Positions 26,465 to 36,984 of a stretch of DNA of 44,011 bases are shown piece after piece (the first letter of the stretch is position 1; each line of letters begins with the position of its first letter). Origin of the DNA: Sphingobacterium composti (GTDB lineage: Bacteria > Bacteroidota > Bacteroidia > Sphingobacteriales > Sphingobacteriaceae); the NCBI RefSeq assembly GCF_009829075.1, contig NZ_WUQZ01000026.1, positions 1 through 44,011 on the forward strand, given 5' to 3'. A program made the translations under genes and the position numbers. Under the pieces are notes generated by a model, which saw only the letters and a program-made list of their open reading frames with translations, was not told where the DNA came from and ran no database searches.

Positions 26465-26497
26465 AAATTGGGGTATACAGTGTTTATCCCAATTTTT
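26465..26497 (+). terminator. Terminator of the DUF892 gene
   Basis: AAATTGGG (26465-26472) pairs with CCCAATTT (26488-26495), and the stem may extend inward. The T-run of the 3' side follows directly. Confidence 0.75.
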
Positions 26498-26505
26498 TAT
26501 TTATG

Positions 26506-26531
26506 AAAAATGCGAAGATTAACTTCGCATT
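26506..26531 (-). terminator. Terminator of the DUF5686 gene
   Basis: On the minus strand AATGCGAAG (26531-26523) pairs with CTTCGCATT (26517-26509), 9 bp with a 5-base loop, followed by T residues down to 26506. It lies 54 bases beyond the stop of the convergent gene. Confidence 0.75.
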
Positions 26532-26584
26532 ACAAACTGTTTTTAGGAAAAACAGATCAATCACAAACTATTTAAAACACTCGA

Positions 26585-29131
26585 TTAAAAATCTACTTTT
26601 ATTCTTGCGCGAATACCTGAGTTAGATACATTTGGGTGATTGCGATAGTTTAGTCGTTGTACATAATCAATACGCAATACTTTAAAAATATTAGCTAAAC
26701 CTACGCTAGCCTCCATATAAGGTTTAGTTCCGAAAGTAAATGATGATATTTCATTAATCGAATTTCTCTGCCATGCAAATAAATCTTTATTGTAAGAAGG
26801 ATTATTATGATCACGTAATCCACCATATATTCCTTTGAAGCTGAATACTTCGCGCAATTGCAACTTTTTAATAAGGGGTAATTTATTTAAAATAAAGCCA
26901 TTCATATAATATTGTACATTCAATGCTGCATGATGATCGGAAATAAATTCCATGAAATTCATCAAATTATAGGATTGCAATTGATAGGCATATGTTTGGT
27001 TGGCACGGTGCAATGTCAATAAAGGATAGGGAATTTTATCGCCTATGACGTAAGTTCCATCTAAATTCACATCTGCGTAGCCAAATTGGGATAAGTAAAC
27101 ACGTTTGAAAGCACCTGCGCTTATATTGTGGTAATTATATTCTCCACCCAAAAATCCTTTAATACCAGCTGTATAATTGAAATTAAATATTGGATATATG
27201 TTATAAATAGGAGTTCGGTACAACTTACCCTGATAAAATTGTTCTTTTGGTGCCCATCGGAATCCCAATGAAACCTCTGCAGTGTTTAATTCATGAATAT
27301 TTAAGGGATCTCCAACTTCCGGAATGATTTGGTAGCGAATGACGCCAGCGGGATTTTGCCTCCATTTTGTCAGTCCAGCATTGATGGAGAAGTTTTTTTG
27401 AAACTCGGCTTTGTATTCTAATTTATAAATATCGTTGTACAAGTAACTTCTATTTTCACCACGCTTGAACGATAATAGAACATTGTCCTCCTGGATAAAT
27501 TCTAGGTTTTGACCAGGGATCTTAGTATCGTGTTGATAAGAAGCTCGAATATAATGTTGTGGGAATTTATAAACAGATTTATTGTTCAATGAATAAGTTC
27601 CACTTAAGAAGTACTTCCATTTTTTGTCCTCAAATCCGTATGCAGCATAGCCTTCAGAGAAAAATCTCGTACTCAATTGCTCGGTCGTACGACCACCTAT
27701 CCGCAGTCGCAAACCTTCAATAGGATTGTAGCTGTAGAATGTGTTTACGGGACCGATTTCTACGGGACCTGCTTGTTTATATCCCGATAATACTAGTGCA
27801 GCAACATCCATAAATCTTCTGAAAGAAGGCATAGTTTGCAGGGAGTCGATGTTCTGATAAATTGAAAGTTCTTGTTTTGTTAATGGGGCTTGACGCAAAC
27901 CCGCCCAATATTGTTTTTGATTTGGAACAGATGAACTCGGGTTAATTTTTTCCACTTCTGCCCCTGCGTATAAAGAATCTGGTCTTGGCTTCCCATTTAC
28001 ATAATCCGTATAATATACTTCACGATTGCCTTGAACACCAGTGCCTTTTTCTGTTAAAGCAAAATCAATCCCTAAAGCACTTCTACTTAGAAAGTATTTA
28101 TTCAAATTGTCCTTTTCGAATGACAATTCAATATTTAGATCGCGTACAAAATTTAAATTAATATCATCGCTAACTTTCATTTTGGCACCTTGAACAGCAT
28201 ATTGACCATCTAAAGTGACATACAATTTTCCTTGGAACAAGAAGTCTGTCTTACTACGTGGAAAGAAACTTAATTCTACAAGGTATGGAGTTGATGTTTT
28301 GATCGTGTCCGTAATATAAAAGCGATAAAATGTCGGTGCACTGTTCGCAATAGGACTTAGAAATTGATTGGTCAAAAGTGTGATATTATTATCATAAATG
28401 TCAACTTTATCATACAGCTTATTAAAATAATTAGACAATCCTTGGTTATCTACAAATTTTGGGTCGAATTCTGCCTTTTGTTCCGCGATGATGTATTGCT
28501 TTGTCTTCTTGGGATCGTTTCTAAAATACACTTTCGAAACTTTCTCTTCCATAAACGCTGGAAGCATATATGTAGAAGTAGTATCAGATTGCTTTTGAAA
28601 TAGGAATTGATAATTTTTGAAGGCTTTTCTGCCTACAAACTTTGGAGAAAGATTGCTTAGTCCAAGTGAAATTTTCTCATATTGCTCAAATTCTACAAAG
28701 TCTTGTCCAGTTAAGCGATTGTTGTCTCGATTAGCAATAACTTTTCTAATCAATTCTACCGCAGGATTATTCTTGTTAGAATATTTTAATTTTGGACGTT
28801 TTACTATGACCTCAGCAATTTCATTTTCTGAAGCTAGTTCAATGTTGAATTGAGTTTTACCAGAAGATAAATCTATGTCTTGCGAAGGATAGCCTACATA
28901 GGATACCCTAACTTTTAAACTTCTATTTGGAATTGTAAACTCGAAATTACCTTGTTCATCAGTTTTGGTTGCATGAGATCCTCCAACAATAGCAATGGTT
29001 GCAAATTCAATCGGCTCTTGTGTATTCTTATCCGTCACCGTTCCTTTAATTGTGAACGATTGTGCTATGGAAACCAAACTAAAAAATATGCCAATAAGTA
29101 TTAATATACTTCTATTTATGTAGTAATTCAT
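26585..29131 (-). CDS. DUF5686 outer-membrane protein with carboxypeptidase-like domain
   Basis: An 848-residue protein with signal peptide (about 1-23, ending SIAQS). Residues 26-110 are a carboxypeptidase D regulatory-like beta domain: IKGTVTDKNTQEPIEFATI with DEQGNFEF. The rest is the DUF5686 region, rich in aromatic beta-strands, ending in F (RARIKVDF), as outer-membrane barrels do. The family is frequent in Bacteroidota and of unknown transport role. It stands alone between two terminators. Confidence 0.85.
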   Translation of the reverse strand: MNYYINRSILILIGIFFSLVSIAQSFTIKGTVTDKNTQEPIEFATIAIVGGSHATKTDEQGNFEFTIPNRSLKVRVSYVGYPSQDIDLSSGKTQFNIELASENEIAEVIVKRPKLKYSNKNNPAVELIRKVIANRDNNRLTGQDFVEFEQYEKISLGLSNLSPKFVGRKAFKNYQFLFQKQSDTTSTYMLPAFMEEKVSKVYFRNDPKKTKQYIIAEQKAEFDPKFVDNQGLSNYFNKLYDKVDIYDNNITLLTNQFLSPIANSAPTFYRFYITDTIKTSTPYLVELSFFPRSKTDFLFQGKLYVTLDGQYAVQGAKMKVSDDINLNFVRDLNIELSFEKDNLNKYFLSRSALGIDFALTEKGTGVQGNREVYYTDYVNGKPRPDSLYAGAEVEKINPSSSVPNQKQYWAGLRQAPLTKQELSIYQNIDSLQTMPSFRRFMDVAALVLSGYKQAGPVEIGPVNTFYSYNPIEGLRLRIGGRTTEQLSTRFFSEGYAAYGFEDKKWKYFLSGTYSLNNKSVYKFPQHYIRASYQHDTKIPGQNLEFIQEDNVLLSFKRGENRSYLYNDIYKLEYKAEFQKNFSINAGLTKWRQNPAGVIRYQIIPEVGDPLNIHELNTAEVSLGFRWAPKEQFYQGKLYRTPIYNIYPIFNFNYTAGIKGFLGGEYNYHNISAGAFKRVYLSQFGYADVNLDGTYVIGDKIPYPLLTLHRANQTYAYQLQSYNLMNFMEFISDHHAALNVQYYMNGFILNKLPLIKKLQLREVFSFKGIYGGLRDHNNPSYNKDLFAWQRNSINEISSFTFGTKPYMEASVGLANIFKVLRIDYVQRLNYRNHPNVSNSGIRARIKVDF

Positions 29132-29371
29132 AACGAGCTAAAATAAATATTTTTGACTTTTTGTATAAATTGTTCAAAAATTCTACTGCAAAAGAAATAT
29201 TTATTTTGCTTAATAAAAAGAAGCTAAAATGAGTTTGACTTTTTGGTGATAAAAGAGAGTCAAGTATACAATTTTATTACAAATGCATACTTAAAATTGG
29301 GAGGGGAACAACTGTGGAGATTGAAATAAAAACCTTTTAATGAAATAATAGCTAATGGTTCGACTTTAAAT

Positions 29372-29403
29372 ACAAAAGGCATTCTATGAAGAATGCCTTT
29401 TGT
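29372..29403. terminator. Two-way terminator after the GH2 gene
   Basis: ACAAAAGGCATTCT (29372-29385) pairs over 14 bp with AGAATGCCTTTTGT (29390-29403) around a 4-base loop. The GH2 stop is eight bases away, so this ends the polysaccharide-utilisation operon. The remaining gap to the DUF5686 start shows nothing else I can identify. Confidence 0.85.
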
Positions 29404-29410
29404 ATTGATG

Positions 29411-31258
29411 CTATTTAACTAAGCTTTTATCATAGAGTTTACTATGGATCTTGTTTAGTTCTTGTTCAGATATTTTAATGACTTTACGATCATAAGTCAT
29501 TAAGCCATTGGTTTCGACTTCTACATCAGTTGTTTGCGTATAAACTCCCGCAGACAAACCCAACGGAATAAGTCTCCATAGTTCGTGGACTACTTCTTCA
29601 TATCTTCTCTTTAAATCTTCCTTGTTCTTGAAGGATTGATAACCCCAGTTATCTTTTTGTTGCCAAGTATGCCCTTCAATAGGTAATCCTAAACCTCCAT
29701 ATTCACCCAATGCTAATACATATTTATCTCCATAAATATTAGGATCAGGCATAATTGCGTCAGGGTAATTGTGAATATCGAATATATGACCAGGCTCTTG
29801 GAAGTTACCACCACTTGCGCCATTTACTAATCTAGACTTGTCATAGTTGATTGTCCAATTAACGATTTCTTTAGTTTTAAATTGCCCCCAAGCCTCATTA
29901 AATGGCACCCAAACTACGATGCTAGGAAAGTTATGTAATGCATCCATTATGCTTTTCCATTCTTTACGGAAAATTGCTTCAGATTCAGGGGTACGGTCTT
30001 TGTCATGTTTTCCCGCTCTGATCTTACCAGGTTGCATATCCCAAATATTTCCCCCCAAATCACCTGATGGCATATCTTGCCAAACCAAGATTCCTATACT
30101 GTCGCAGTGTCTGTACCATCTTGCAGGCTCAACTTTTATGTGTTTACGAATCATATTGAAGCCCATTTCTTTGGTTTTAATAACGTCAAACTTAAGTGCT
30201 TCATCCGAAGGAGCAGTATGCAATCCGTCTGGCCACCACCCTTGATCCAATGGTCCATAATGGAATACAAATTCGTCATTCAGATACATTCTCTTTACGC
30301 CTTGGGCATCATTTTTTACATTGATTTTTCGCATTGCGAAGTATGATTTTGCTTCGTCAACTACTTTACCTTTACGGAGCACTTTAACACTTAAATCATA
30401 TAATTTCGGTGAATTTGGAGACCATAATTTTGGATTGTTTAGTTTTAAGTTTATGGAAGTACCAGAATTTGCAGTTGCTTCCGCTATTTTTGCTCCATTG
30501 TCATAGGCTTCTATAAGGATTTGATCATCTGCTAAAGCATTAGATACATCTGCTGAAAATTGCAATACTGAATTATCAACATCTGGGGTATGCTTGGTAG
30601 AAACTATGTAAGTATTTGGAACATTTTCTAGCCATACAGTTTGCCAAATTCCCGATACTGGTGTGTACCAAATACCGTGTGGGTTTAGTATTTGCTTTCC
30701 TCTTGGCTGTGGACCATCACTTGTTGGGTCCCATACACGTATGCTGATAGTTTGGTTTTCATTTTTACTTAGATGACTTGTGACATCAATTGTAAATGGG
30801 TCAAAGCCACCTTCGTGGCTACCCGCCAATACTCCGTTCACGTACACATCACATTTCCAATCAACTGCCCCAAAGTGTAAAAGCGTTTTTCCATTACGTT
30901 TCTTAGGAACTTTTATAGTGTTATTATACCAAAGAGCTTGATCCTTGGAAAGAGATTTTCCAACACCTGAAAGAGCTGATTCAACGGCAAACGGCACCAA
31001 AATATCACCATCCCAAGATGTAGGGATAGCCGAATGATCTTTATTGGTTATCTTATATTTCCACAAACCATTTAAATTCTTCCAGTTATTTTTACGCTCT
31101 AAATGAGGTCGTGGATATTCTGGGTGTGGTTGATTTGGATTGATTTTTTCAGCCCAAGGAGTCATAATTTTGTCTCCAGCAGGCTTCCAGTTTTGTGCTA
31201 TACCGTCTGAAAAAGTAGCAGCTAAAATTAAAGCAATAGCAAGTGATTTTTTTAACAT
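29411..31258 (-). CDS. GH2 glycoside hydrolase (beta-galactosidase/glucuronidase type), exported
   Basis: A 615-residue GH2 enzyme with signal peptide. The start at 31258 gives MLKKSLAIALILAATFSDG and leaves 31 bases after the previous gene. The open frame runs on to 31339 but would overlap it. The N-terminal sugar-binding sandwich (WYNNTIKVPKKRNGKTLLHF) and immunoglobulin-like domain lead to the barrel. The acid/base Glu is in VWVPFNEAWGQF and the nucleophile Glu in LALGEYGGLG. It is the only hydrolase of the operon and so probably cleaves the beta-linked sugar that SusC/SusD import. The exact substrate is not decided by sequence. Confidence 0.88.
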   Translation of the reverse strand: MLKKSLAIALILAATFSDGIAQNWKPAGDKIMTPWAEKINPNQPHPEYPRPHLERKNNWKNLNGLWKYKITNKDHSAIPTSWDGDILVPFAVESALSGVGKSLSKDQALWYNNTIKVPKKRNGKTLLHFGAVDWKCDVYVNGVLAGSHEGGFDPFTIDVTSHLSKNENQTISIRVWDPTSDGPQPRGKQILNPHGIWYTPVSGIWQTVWLENVPNTYIVSTKHTPDVDNSVLQFSADVSNALADDQILIEAYDNGAKIAEATANSGTSINLKLNNPKLWSPNSPKLYDLSVKVLRKGKVVDEAKSYFAMRKINVKNDAQGVKRMYLNDEFVFHYGPLDQGWWPDGLHTAPSDEALKFDVIKTKEMGFNMIRKHIKVEPARWYRHCDSIGILVWQDMPSGDLGGNIWDMQPGKIRAGKHDKDRTPESEAIFRKEWKSIMDALHNFPSIVVWVPFNEAWGQFKTKEIVNWTINYDKSRLVNGASGGNFQEPGHIFDIHNYPDAIMPDPNIYGDKYVLALGEYGGLGLPIEGHTWQQKDNWGYQSFKNKEDLKRRYEEVVHELWRLIPLGLSAGVYTQTTDVEVETNGLMTYDRKVIKISEQELNKIHSKLYDKSLVK

Positions 31259-31289
31259 GTTTAATAATTTATTTTGGTTTACATTTTGG

Positions 31290-31958
31290 TTATTTAACCC
31301 TGAAAATATTAGGATCATAGACAGCTTCGGTAATACCATTCATTTTGACGGCAACACGCGCAAACAAAGTGTTTTTTGTATTAAGTTCGTTTGCTATATC
31401 TAATTCAATAGTAATAGCTCCTGACTGATTTCCATCAATAGATGATCTTTTTTCAAAATTACCTAAATCTACAAATTTTGTATCATTTATTAATAAATTC
31501 ACATTATCTAAATTGCGTGTTTCATCTATTTTGTTAAGTTGAAAGGTGGCTTGCAATTTAGTCCCATTTAATTGATATTGTATGTTTTCAAGTGTATAGT
31601 AAGGACGTACATTAATATCAACAGTTGTATTACCTTTCACTTGAACTTGAAGAGTGTCTGTACTGTGTGCCCACGGACCGTTTCCAGATACTGTTATCAG
31701 TTGATAGTCACCATCAAATAACTTTGCCGTGTATGATCCATCTTGCGCAACATAGACATCAATTGGGGTTTTGAGGGCAAATCCATTTTGCCATAATTGA
31801 AGTCTTACTGAGTTATTAGACCCTCGGACACCAATTGGTTTTCCCTCGTGCACCACACGTCCAGTTAGCGTAGCTTGAGGTTCGTCATAATTGTCTTTCC
31901 CACAAGAGAGTAAAAGACCAATCGATACAATTTGAATAAAAATATATTTAAATTTCAT
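31290..31958 (-). CDS. DUF3823 lipoprotein of the utilisation locus
   Basis: A 222-residue lipoprotein. The signal ends in the lipobox LLLSCGKD with Cys at about 19. The following region TLTGRVVHEGKPIGVRGSNN and QNGFALKTPIDVYVAQDGSY are the first, Ig-like DUF3823 domain, and a second beta domain follows. DUF3823 proteins sit after SusD in many Bacteroidota loci and are thought to be surface glycan-binding accessory proteins. Five bases separate it from the SusD gene. Confidence 0.85.
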   Translation of the reverse strand: MKFKYIFIQIVSIGLLLSCGKDNYDEPQATLTGRVVHEGKPIGVRGSNNSVRLQLWQNGFALKTPIDVYVAQDGSYTAKLFDGDYQLITVSGNGPWAHSTDTLQVQVKGNTTVDINVRPYYTLENIQYQLNGTKLQATFQLNKIDETRNLDNVNLLINDTKFVDLGNFEKRSSIDGNQSGAITIELDIANELNTKNTLFARVAVKMNGITEAVYDPNIFRVK

Positions 31959-31963
31959 AGCGA

Positions 31964-33775
31964 CTATTGATAAGGGTTACGAACTAATTTTGGGTTACTA
32001 TTTAACCAATTTTGATCAATGAAATTATAGTAGTTTTGATATCTGAAGTAACGAGGATTCATTGTATGACTTGCTACTCTTTTTTCAAATACCCATTTAT
32101 TATGTTTATCAGTGCCGGGTGCATACACTTTGTAAGGAAACAAAACGTAATGGACAGCTTTAGGATTGCTATTTTGTCCATCCCAGACTTCGTGAGCAAT
32201 ACGCCAACGTTTTAAATCCCAATATCTATGGTCTTCAAAAGCTAGTTCTACTCGACGTTCCTGGATGATATCATTTAGAGTAACTTGAGTAAGCGGTTGT
32301 ATACCGGCTCTATTTCTAATTGCATTGATATATGAAGCAACTTCAGTTTGAGCTTTATTCAACTCTAGTGATGCTTCTGCTGAAATAAGATACAATTCCG
32401 CAAGTCTAAACCTCACAAACCACATATCACTTCCTCGACCTCGTGTAGAAGCGTCCCTGTTTTCTTCAACAAACTTCCTAAGATTAAAACCCGTTTTATT
32501 CACAAATTGGTCATTCGATGTGGTCGGTCCATCTACACTTGTAACTAAGCCGTACGGAGCTTCATTAGCTCCAGGCGCTGCTGTTTTAACTTTCCATTGA
32601 CCGTCTTCAAAATAGCGAACTCCAGCTTGATAAACTATTGTAGAACCTGCAAAGTCAGCACCTGAGTATATAACCGTTCCATACAATCGAGGATCTTTGT
32701 CTGCAAATATATCAGATGGGTTGTCATAATAGATATAATCTCCGTTAGCTGTAAGTTTAAGATCTCCATTACGGTTATTTTTATACTCAAAACTTTCGAC
32801 AAGGTTTAGGATTGGTGTTACAATATTAGCATCGATATCACCTCTTACGGAAGAGGCAATTGTATTATTGGTAAACATATGGGTTTGTCCTGGGTATTTA
32901 TAATCTCTAGCCCAGATTACTTCTTCACTACCTTTTAAACTCACAGCTTCATAAAAGTTGCGACCTTTGTCTGCATTTTTTTGATAAAGTAGGTAAGGTC
33001 CATTATTTATGACTTCATTTGCCGTTTCTAAGGCTGTATTATAATAAGTATTAGCTTCTGTAGAAGGAATACCGACCTCACCACCCGGTGTAATAACATC
33101 AGGCGTTTTGTAGTTGTATTTGGCTATGGATGCAGCATAAAGAGCAGCTCGTGCTTTTAACGATAAAGCAGTCCATTTATTAGCTCTTGATGAGTTAGTA
33201 GTTTTATTAGGTTTTAATTTTTCACTGATTTCCGTACATTCACTTATGATATAATCGTATACTTGTTTTTCCGTTGATCTTGGGTGTTGTAAATCGGCAG
33301 CCAAAGTTCCACTCGAATAGTCAAACACTTGATCGCCAATAAGTGGTACGCCTCCCAATGTTCTAGCCATATTAAAATAAACCCAGGCGCGAATAAAACG
33401 AGCTTCTCCTTCGTAATTATCTTTGGATGCCGCGGAAAGCGTAGATGTTTTTATTCCATTGATAAACATATTTAAATCACGAATCAGTCCATAATCGTAT
33501 ACACGCCAAAGATTGTCTTCATAATTTTGACGGTTGTTAGGTCCTCCTGATGAAAAGCCTGCTTCATCTAAAATAGCCATAGAAGCCACATCTCCAAGGT
33601 GTTGTCCCCAGCTGATGCGGCCGTAATAATTTGCTAAAACAGATAAAACCATATTGTCATCTGAATAAACTTGCTGTTCGGTTAAGATATTTTGAGATTC
33701 TTGATCCAAAAAACTGTCACATGCACTAAATGTTAATGCAGTTGACAACGCTAATATGATGGATGATTTTTTCAT
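31964..33775 (-). CDS. SusD/RagB-type surface glycan-binding lipoprotein
   Basis: A 603-residue SusD homologue. The lipobox is in LTFSACDSFLDQES, with Cys at about 19. The N-terminal TPR-like helices (GEARFIRAWVYFNMARTLGG) and the C-terminal RFRLAELYLISAEASLELNK, INAIRNRAG and IQERRVELAFEDHRYWDLKR are family signatures. It forms the lid of the SusC transporter and binds the glycan at the cell surface. Its start is four bases after the end of susC. Confidence 0.95.
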   Translation of the reverse strand: MKKSSIILALSTALTFSACDSFLDQESQNILTEQQVYSDDNMVLSVLANYYGRISWGQHLGDVASMAILDEAGFSSGGPNNRQNYEDNLWRVYDYGLIRDLNMFINGIKTSTLSAASKDNYEGEARFIRAWVYFNMARTLGGVPLIGDQVFDYSSGTLAADLQHPRSTEKQVYDYIISECTEISEKLKPNKTTNSSRANKWTALSLKARAALYAASIAKYNYKTPDVITPGGEVGIPSTEANTYYNTALETANEVINNGPYLLYQKNADKGRNFYEAVSLKGSEEVIWARDYKYPGQTHMFTNNTIASSVRGDIDANIVTPILNLVESFEYKNNRNGDLKLTANGDYIYYDNPSDIFADKDPRLYGTVIYSGADFAGSTIVYQAGVRYFEDGQWKVKTAAPGANEAPYGLVTSVDGPTTSNDQFVNKTGFNLRKFVEENRDASTRGRGSDMWFVRFRLAELYLISAEASLELNKAQTEVASYINAIRNRAGIQPLTQVTLNDIIQERRVELAFEDHRYWDLKRWRIAHEVWDGQNSNPKAVHYVLFPYKVYAPGTDKHNKWVFEKRVASHTMNPRYFRYQNYYNFIDQNWLNSNPKLVRNPYQ

Positions 33776-33779
33776 GTTA

Positions 33780-36700
33780 TTAGAATGTTAAGTTTAATCC
33801 AACGTTGATTACTCTGTTGGTAGGATATTGCACCCCAGATTCCGCCGTAATTTCTGGGTCTATTTCCATTTTACCCAAATTGTCTATACTAAATACATTT
33901 TGCATCATCGAATAGATGCGTACATTCTTCATTCCCCAACGATCTATTAGTGATTTAGGAAGTGAATATCCAATTTGAAGATTTCTTAATTTGAGGTATG
34001 TAACATTCATCAACCAAAAGTCACTATGCCAGTAGTTACTATGATTTTGATTGCCACGTAATAATGTAGGGAATTTTCCAGGAATCAATTCGGAGTTAGG
34101 ATCTGTAATATCACTTAGCATCCATTGATTTTCCATGTAATATGCTGCGTTGTTACCACCATCGTGGAAGGGTAGAAGAGACTCCCAATTGTTTCGGAAA
34201 GATGCAAATGATGCTCCAGTGAAATCTCCCGCAATATCAAAACCTTTATATTGAAATCCTAAATTCAAAGCATAATTCAAATATGGTAATCCACCTTGTC
34301 TGTATCCTATAGGTCTTTGGTCGAGACCATTGATTACTTTATCTCCGTTTACGTCTACGTATTTAACGTCACCAGGTCTTAAGGATGTGTTACCTCGGCC
34401 ATCATTGTCAATTTCATGATTTTGAATTTCTTCCCAATTTTGGAATTGTCCATCAGATACATATCCCCAATTTAAGAATGCATAACGGTTAGTAATAGAA
34501 TTTCTATATACATTGTACGAATTGCCAAAGCGTGGTTTGTACTGTTCACCATCAAGTTGTCTTGCATAGGTAAAATTACCCCCGATGAAATAATTTATAT
34601 CTTTGAAATTACTGCGCCATGTAAGATTTCCATCCATTCCTCGGTGAATGTCCGAATTTAAGTTTTCATATGGTAAACTAAATCCTACTTCTGAAGGTAT
34701 TAAAATGTCATATCTAGACGCTGGAAGTCCAGTTCTCTTGCGATTAAAATAGTCTATAGCACCAGTAAGTTTTCCTCCTAAAACCGCGAAATCAATTCCA
34801 ACATTGAATGAATTAGCTCTTATCCAAGATAATGTTGTAACAGGTAATCCTCGTGGTTGAGTTCCTACCACAAAATTACCATCGATAGCAGAACCGCCAG
34901 TATTATATGTATATCCTGGAAGGAATCCAAAGGCATAATATCCCCAAGCATCAAGATTGTCATCACCAAGTACACCATAGGAGGATCTGATTTTTAAGTC
35001 TTGAATCTTTTCACCCAGTAAACCGTTTTTCCAAAAATTTTCATTCGAAATTCTCCATCCTGCTGACACAGAAGGGAAAAGACCCCACCTTTTATTTGGA
35101 GGAAATTTCCATGAACCATCATATCTTGCAGACACTTCTAATAAGTATTTACTCGCATAATCGTAGTTAAATCTCCCTGCAAATCCAGCTCTAGCTTGTG
35201 GGTTTATACCATCGTCATTAAATGTATCCATGGTTTGGAAATAAAGTAATGACAAAGCATTAGACGCAGGTCGATCATGAATCCAGAAACCAGGAGTTTC
35301 TCTTTTAATTGCTTCAGCAGCAAATACAGCGTTTATATTATGATCTCCTAGACTTTTGTTATAATTTAATGTGGACTGATAACTCAACTCTTCCACTTGA
35401 CGAATATCTCGCTCACGCCATGGGTTGTCCATACTGAATATCACTGGATATGTATCCGTAGCCTCATCGTATCCGTAAAGTTTATAAGTAAATTCTTGGT
35501 TATCCATCCATTTGTTTGCCAAATAATAGCCCACCAATCCAGTTAACTTTAAGTTGTCATTAAATTTATATTCTGCGTTAAAATTCAATTGCATAACGCG
35601 CCATGTCTCTTTATATTCTCCTGAAAGATCATAATTTAACATAGCAAAATTCGTCTCTGTATTAGATGCTGTGCGCGTAGGATAAAGAGGATTATCGTTG
35701 GCAAATGGTCGTGCAATAGGTAAATTTCTATAAATAGCAAAGAGCGCTTGCCAAGTATCATCAGCACCAGGTACGCCTGGTTGTCTACGTTTTTCTATAC
35801 GTCCATTTAAATTGGCTCCAATTTTTAATTTTTGCGATACATTTGCATCAATATTTAATTGTACATTAGTACGATTGAATCCACCATAATTTCTTATTAT
35901 GGATTTTTGATTAAGATGTCCTGCACTAAAATAGTAGTTTATCTTTTCAGAACCACCGCTAGTATTTCCCGAGATATATGTTTGAGGACTTGTTTCAAGT
36001 ATATAATCATACCAATCAAATGGGCGGTAATTTTTTTCTTCACCAATTTCCCATTTTTCTAAATCCTCTAAAGAATACAAAGGGTTCGATACACCTTGAA
36101 TAGCATCTGATTGTATATAGCTGCGGATATAAGTTGTCGCAGAAGCTGGTTTTGGAAATCGAAACATATTTTGCCAACCATAATAAGAATTGATATTAAA
36201 TTCATTTTGGTCGTTACGCTTTCCTTTTTTGGTAGTTACCACAATTACACCATTAGCTGCACGCACACCGTATATTGCTGCAGATGCATCTTTCAATACA
36301 GAAATAGATTCAACGTCATTGAAATCCAGGTTATTGAATTGACCTTCATCTTTTTGTACACCATCTATTACATATAGTGGTGTTCCCATATTCCTAATAT
36401 TAATACTTGTAGAAGCTCCCGGTCTTCCGTCAGGCATGCGACTATTCACACCCGCAATTTTACCTACTAAAGCGCCAGAAGTTGTTGCCGCAACAGATCT
36501 TGATAGATCTTCTGATCCTACTGTAGAAATTGCTCCCGTGAGTGATTCTTTCTTCATAGAGCCATATCCTACGACCACAACTTCATCAATTCCTTCGGTA
36601 CTTGATTGTAGCGTAACATTCATAGGTCCTTTTGCATTAGGAATTTCTAATGTTTCATAACCTACAATAGTAAACACCAATGTAATACTTTCAGAAGCAA

Positions 36701-36950
36701 CATTTAAGGAGAAAATACCATTTGAGTCGGTCTTAGTTTGACTAACAGGGTTGTTTTTTGGATGTACTGTTACACCTTCCAATGGTATACCATTGGCATC
36801 TTTCACTACGCCCTCGATTTTCTGCTGGACAATAGCCAAATTATGGAATGAAATTTCCTTTGCTTGGATTAGCTGAGGAATTGTGGACAATGACATTCCA
36901 TAGACTATTAAATAGCAAGTCTTCCAAGATTTTAGTAATCTTCTTTTCAT
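33780..36950 (-). CDS. SusC/RagA-type TonB-linked outer-membrane transporter
   Basis: A 1056-residue TonB-dependent transporter. After a signal peptide (about 1-30) comes a carboxypeptidase-like domain (IEGVVKDANGIPLEGVTVHP), the TonB-box region IDEVVVVGYGSMKKESLTGA, and the plug with SINIRNMGTPLYVIDGVQ and LKDASAAIYGVRAANGVIVV. The barrel follows and ends INVGLNLTF with a C-terminal Phe. It takes up oligosaccharide with the SusD partner, using energy from TonB. It is the first gene of the operon susC-susD-DUF3823-GH2. No local regulator is present. Confidence 0.95.
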   Translation of the reverse strand: MKRRLLKSWKTCYLIVYGMSLSTIPQLIQAKEISFHNLAIVQQKIEGVVKDANGIPLEGVTVHPKNNPVSQTKTDSNGIFSLNVASESITLVFTIVGYETLEIPNAKGPMNVTLQSSTEGIDEVVVVGYGSMKKESLTGAISTVGSEDLSRSVAATTSGALVGKIAGVNSRMPDGRPGASTSINIRNMGTPLYVIDGVQKDEGQFNNLDFNDVESISVLKDASAAIYGVRAANGVIVVTTKKGKRNDQNEFNINSYYGWQNMFRFPKPASATTYIRSYIQSDAIQGVSNPLYSLEDLEKWEIGEEKNYRPFDWYDYILETSPQTYISGNTSGGSEKINYYFSAGHLNQKSIIRNYGGFNRTNVQLNIDANVSQKLKIGANLNGRIEKRRQPGVPGADDTWQALFAIYRNLPIARPFANDNPLYPTRTASNTETNFAMLNYDLSGEYKETWRVMQLNFNAEYKFNDNLKLTGLVGYYLANKWMDNQEFTYKLYGYDEATDTYPVIFSMDNPWRERDIRQVEELSYQSTLNYNKSLGDHNINAVFAAEAIKRETPGFWIHDRPASNALSLLYFQTMDTFNDDGINPQARAGFAGRFNYDYASKYLLEVSARYDGSWKFPPNKRWGLFPSVSAGWRISNENFWKNGLLGEKIQDLKIRSSYGVLGDDNLDAWGYYAFGFLPGYTYNTGGSAIDGNFVVGTQPRGLPVTTLSWIRANSFNVGIDFAVLGGKLTGAIDYFNRKRTGLPASRYDILIPSEVGFSLPYENLNSDIHRGMDGNLTWRSNFKDINYFIGGNFTYARQLDGEQYKPRFGNSYNVYRNSITNRYAFLNWGYVSDGQFQNWEEIQNHEIDNDGRGNTSLRPGDVKYVDVNGDKVINGLDQRPIGYRQGGLPYLNYALNLGFQYKGFDIAGDFTGASFASFRNNWESLLPFHDGGNNAAYYMENQWMLSDITDPNSELIPGKFPTLLRGNQNHSNYWHSDFWLMNVTYLKLRNLQIGYSLPKSLIDRWGMKNVRIYSMMQNVFSIDNLGKMEIDPEITAESGVQYPTNRVINVGLNLTF

Positions 36951-36984
36951 AGGAATTTGTGATTAATGGTTTATAATAGTTAAT

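Noticed and set aside
31259..31339. 27-residue N-terminal extension of the GH2 enzyme
   Set aside because: It would overlap the DUF3823 gene and displace the signal peptide.
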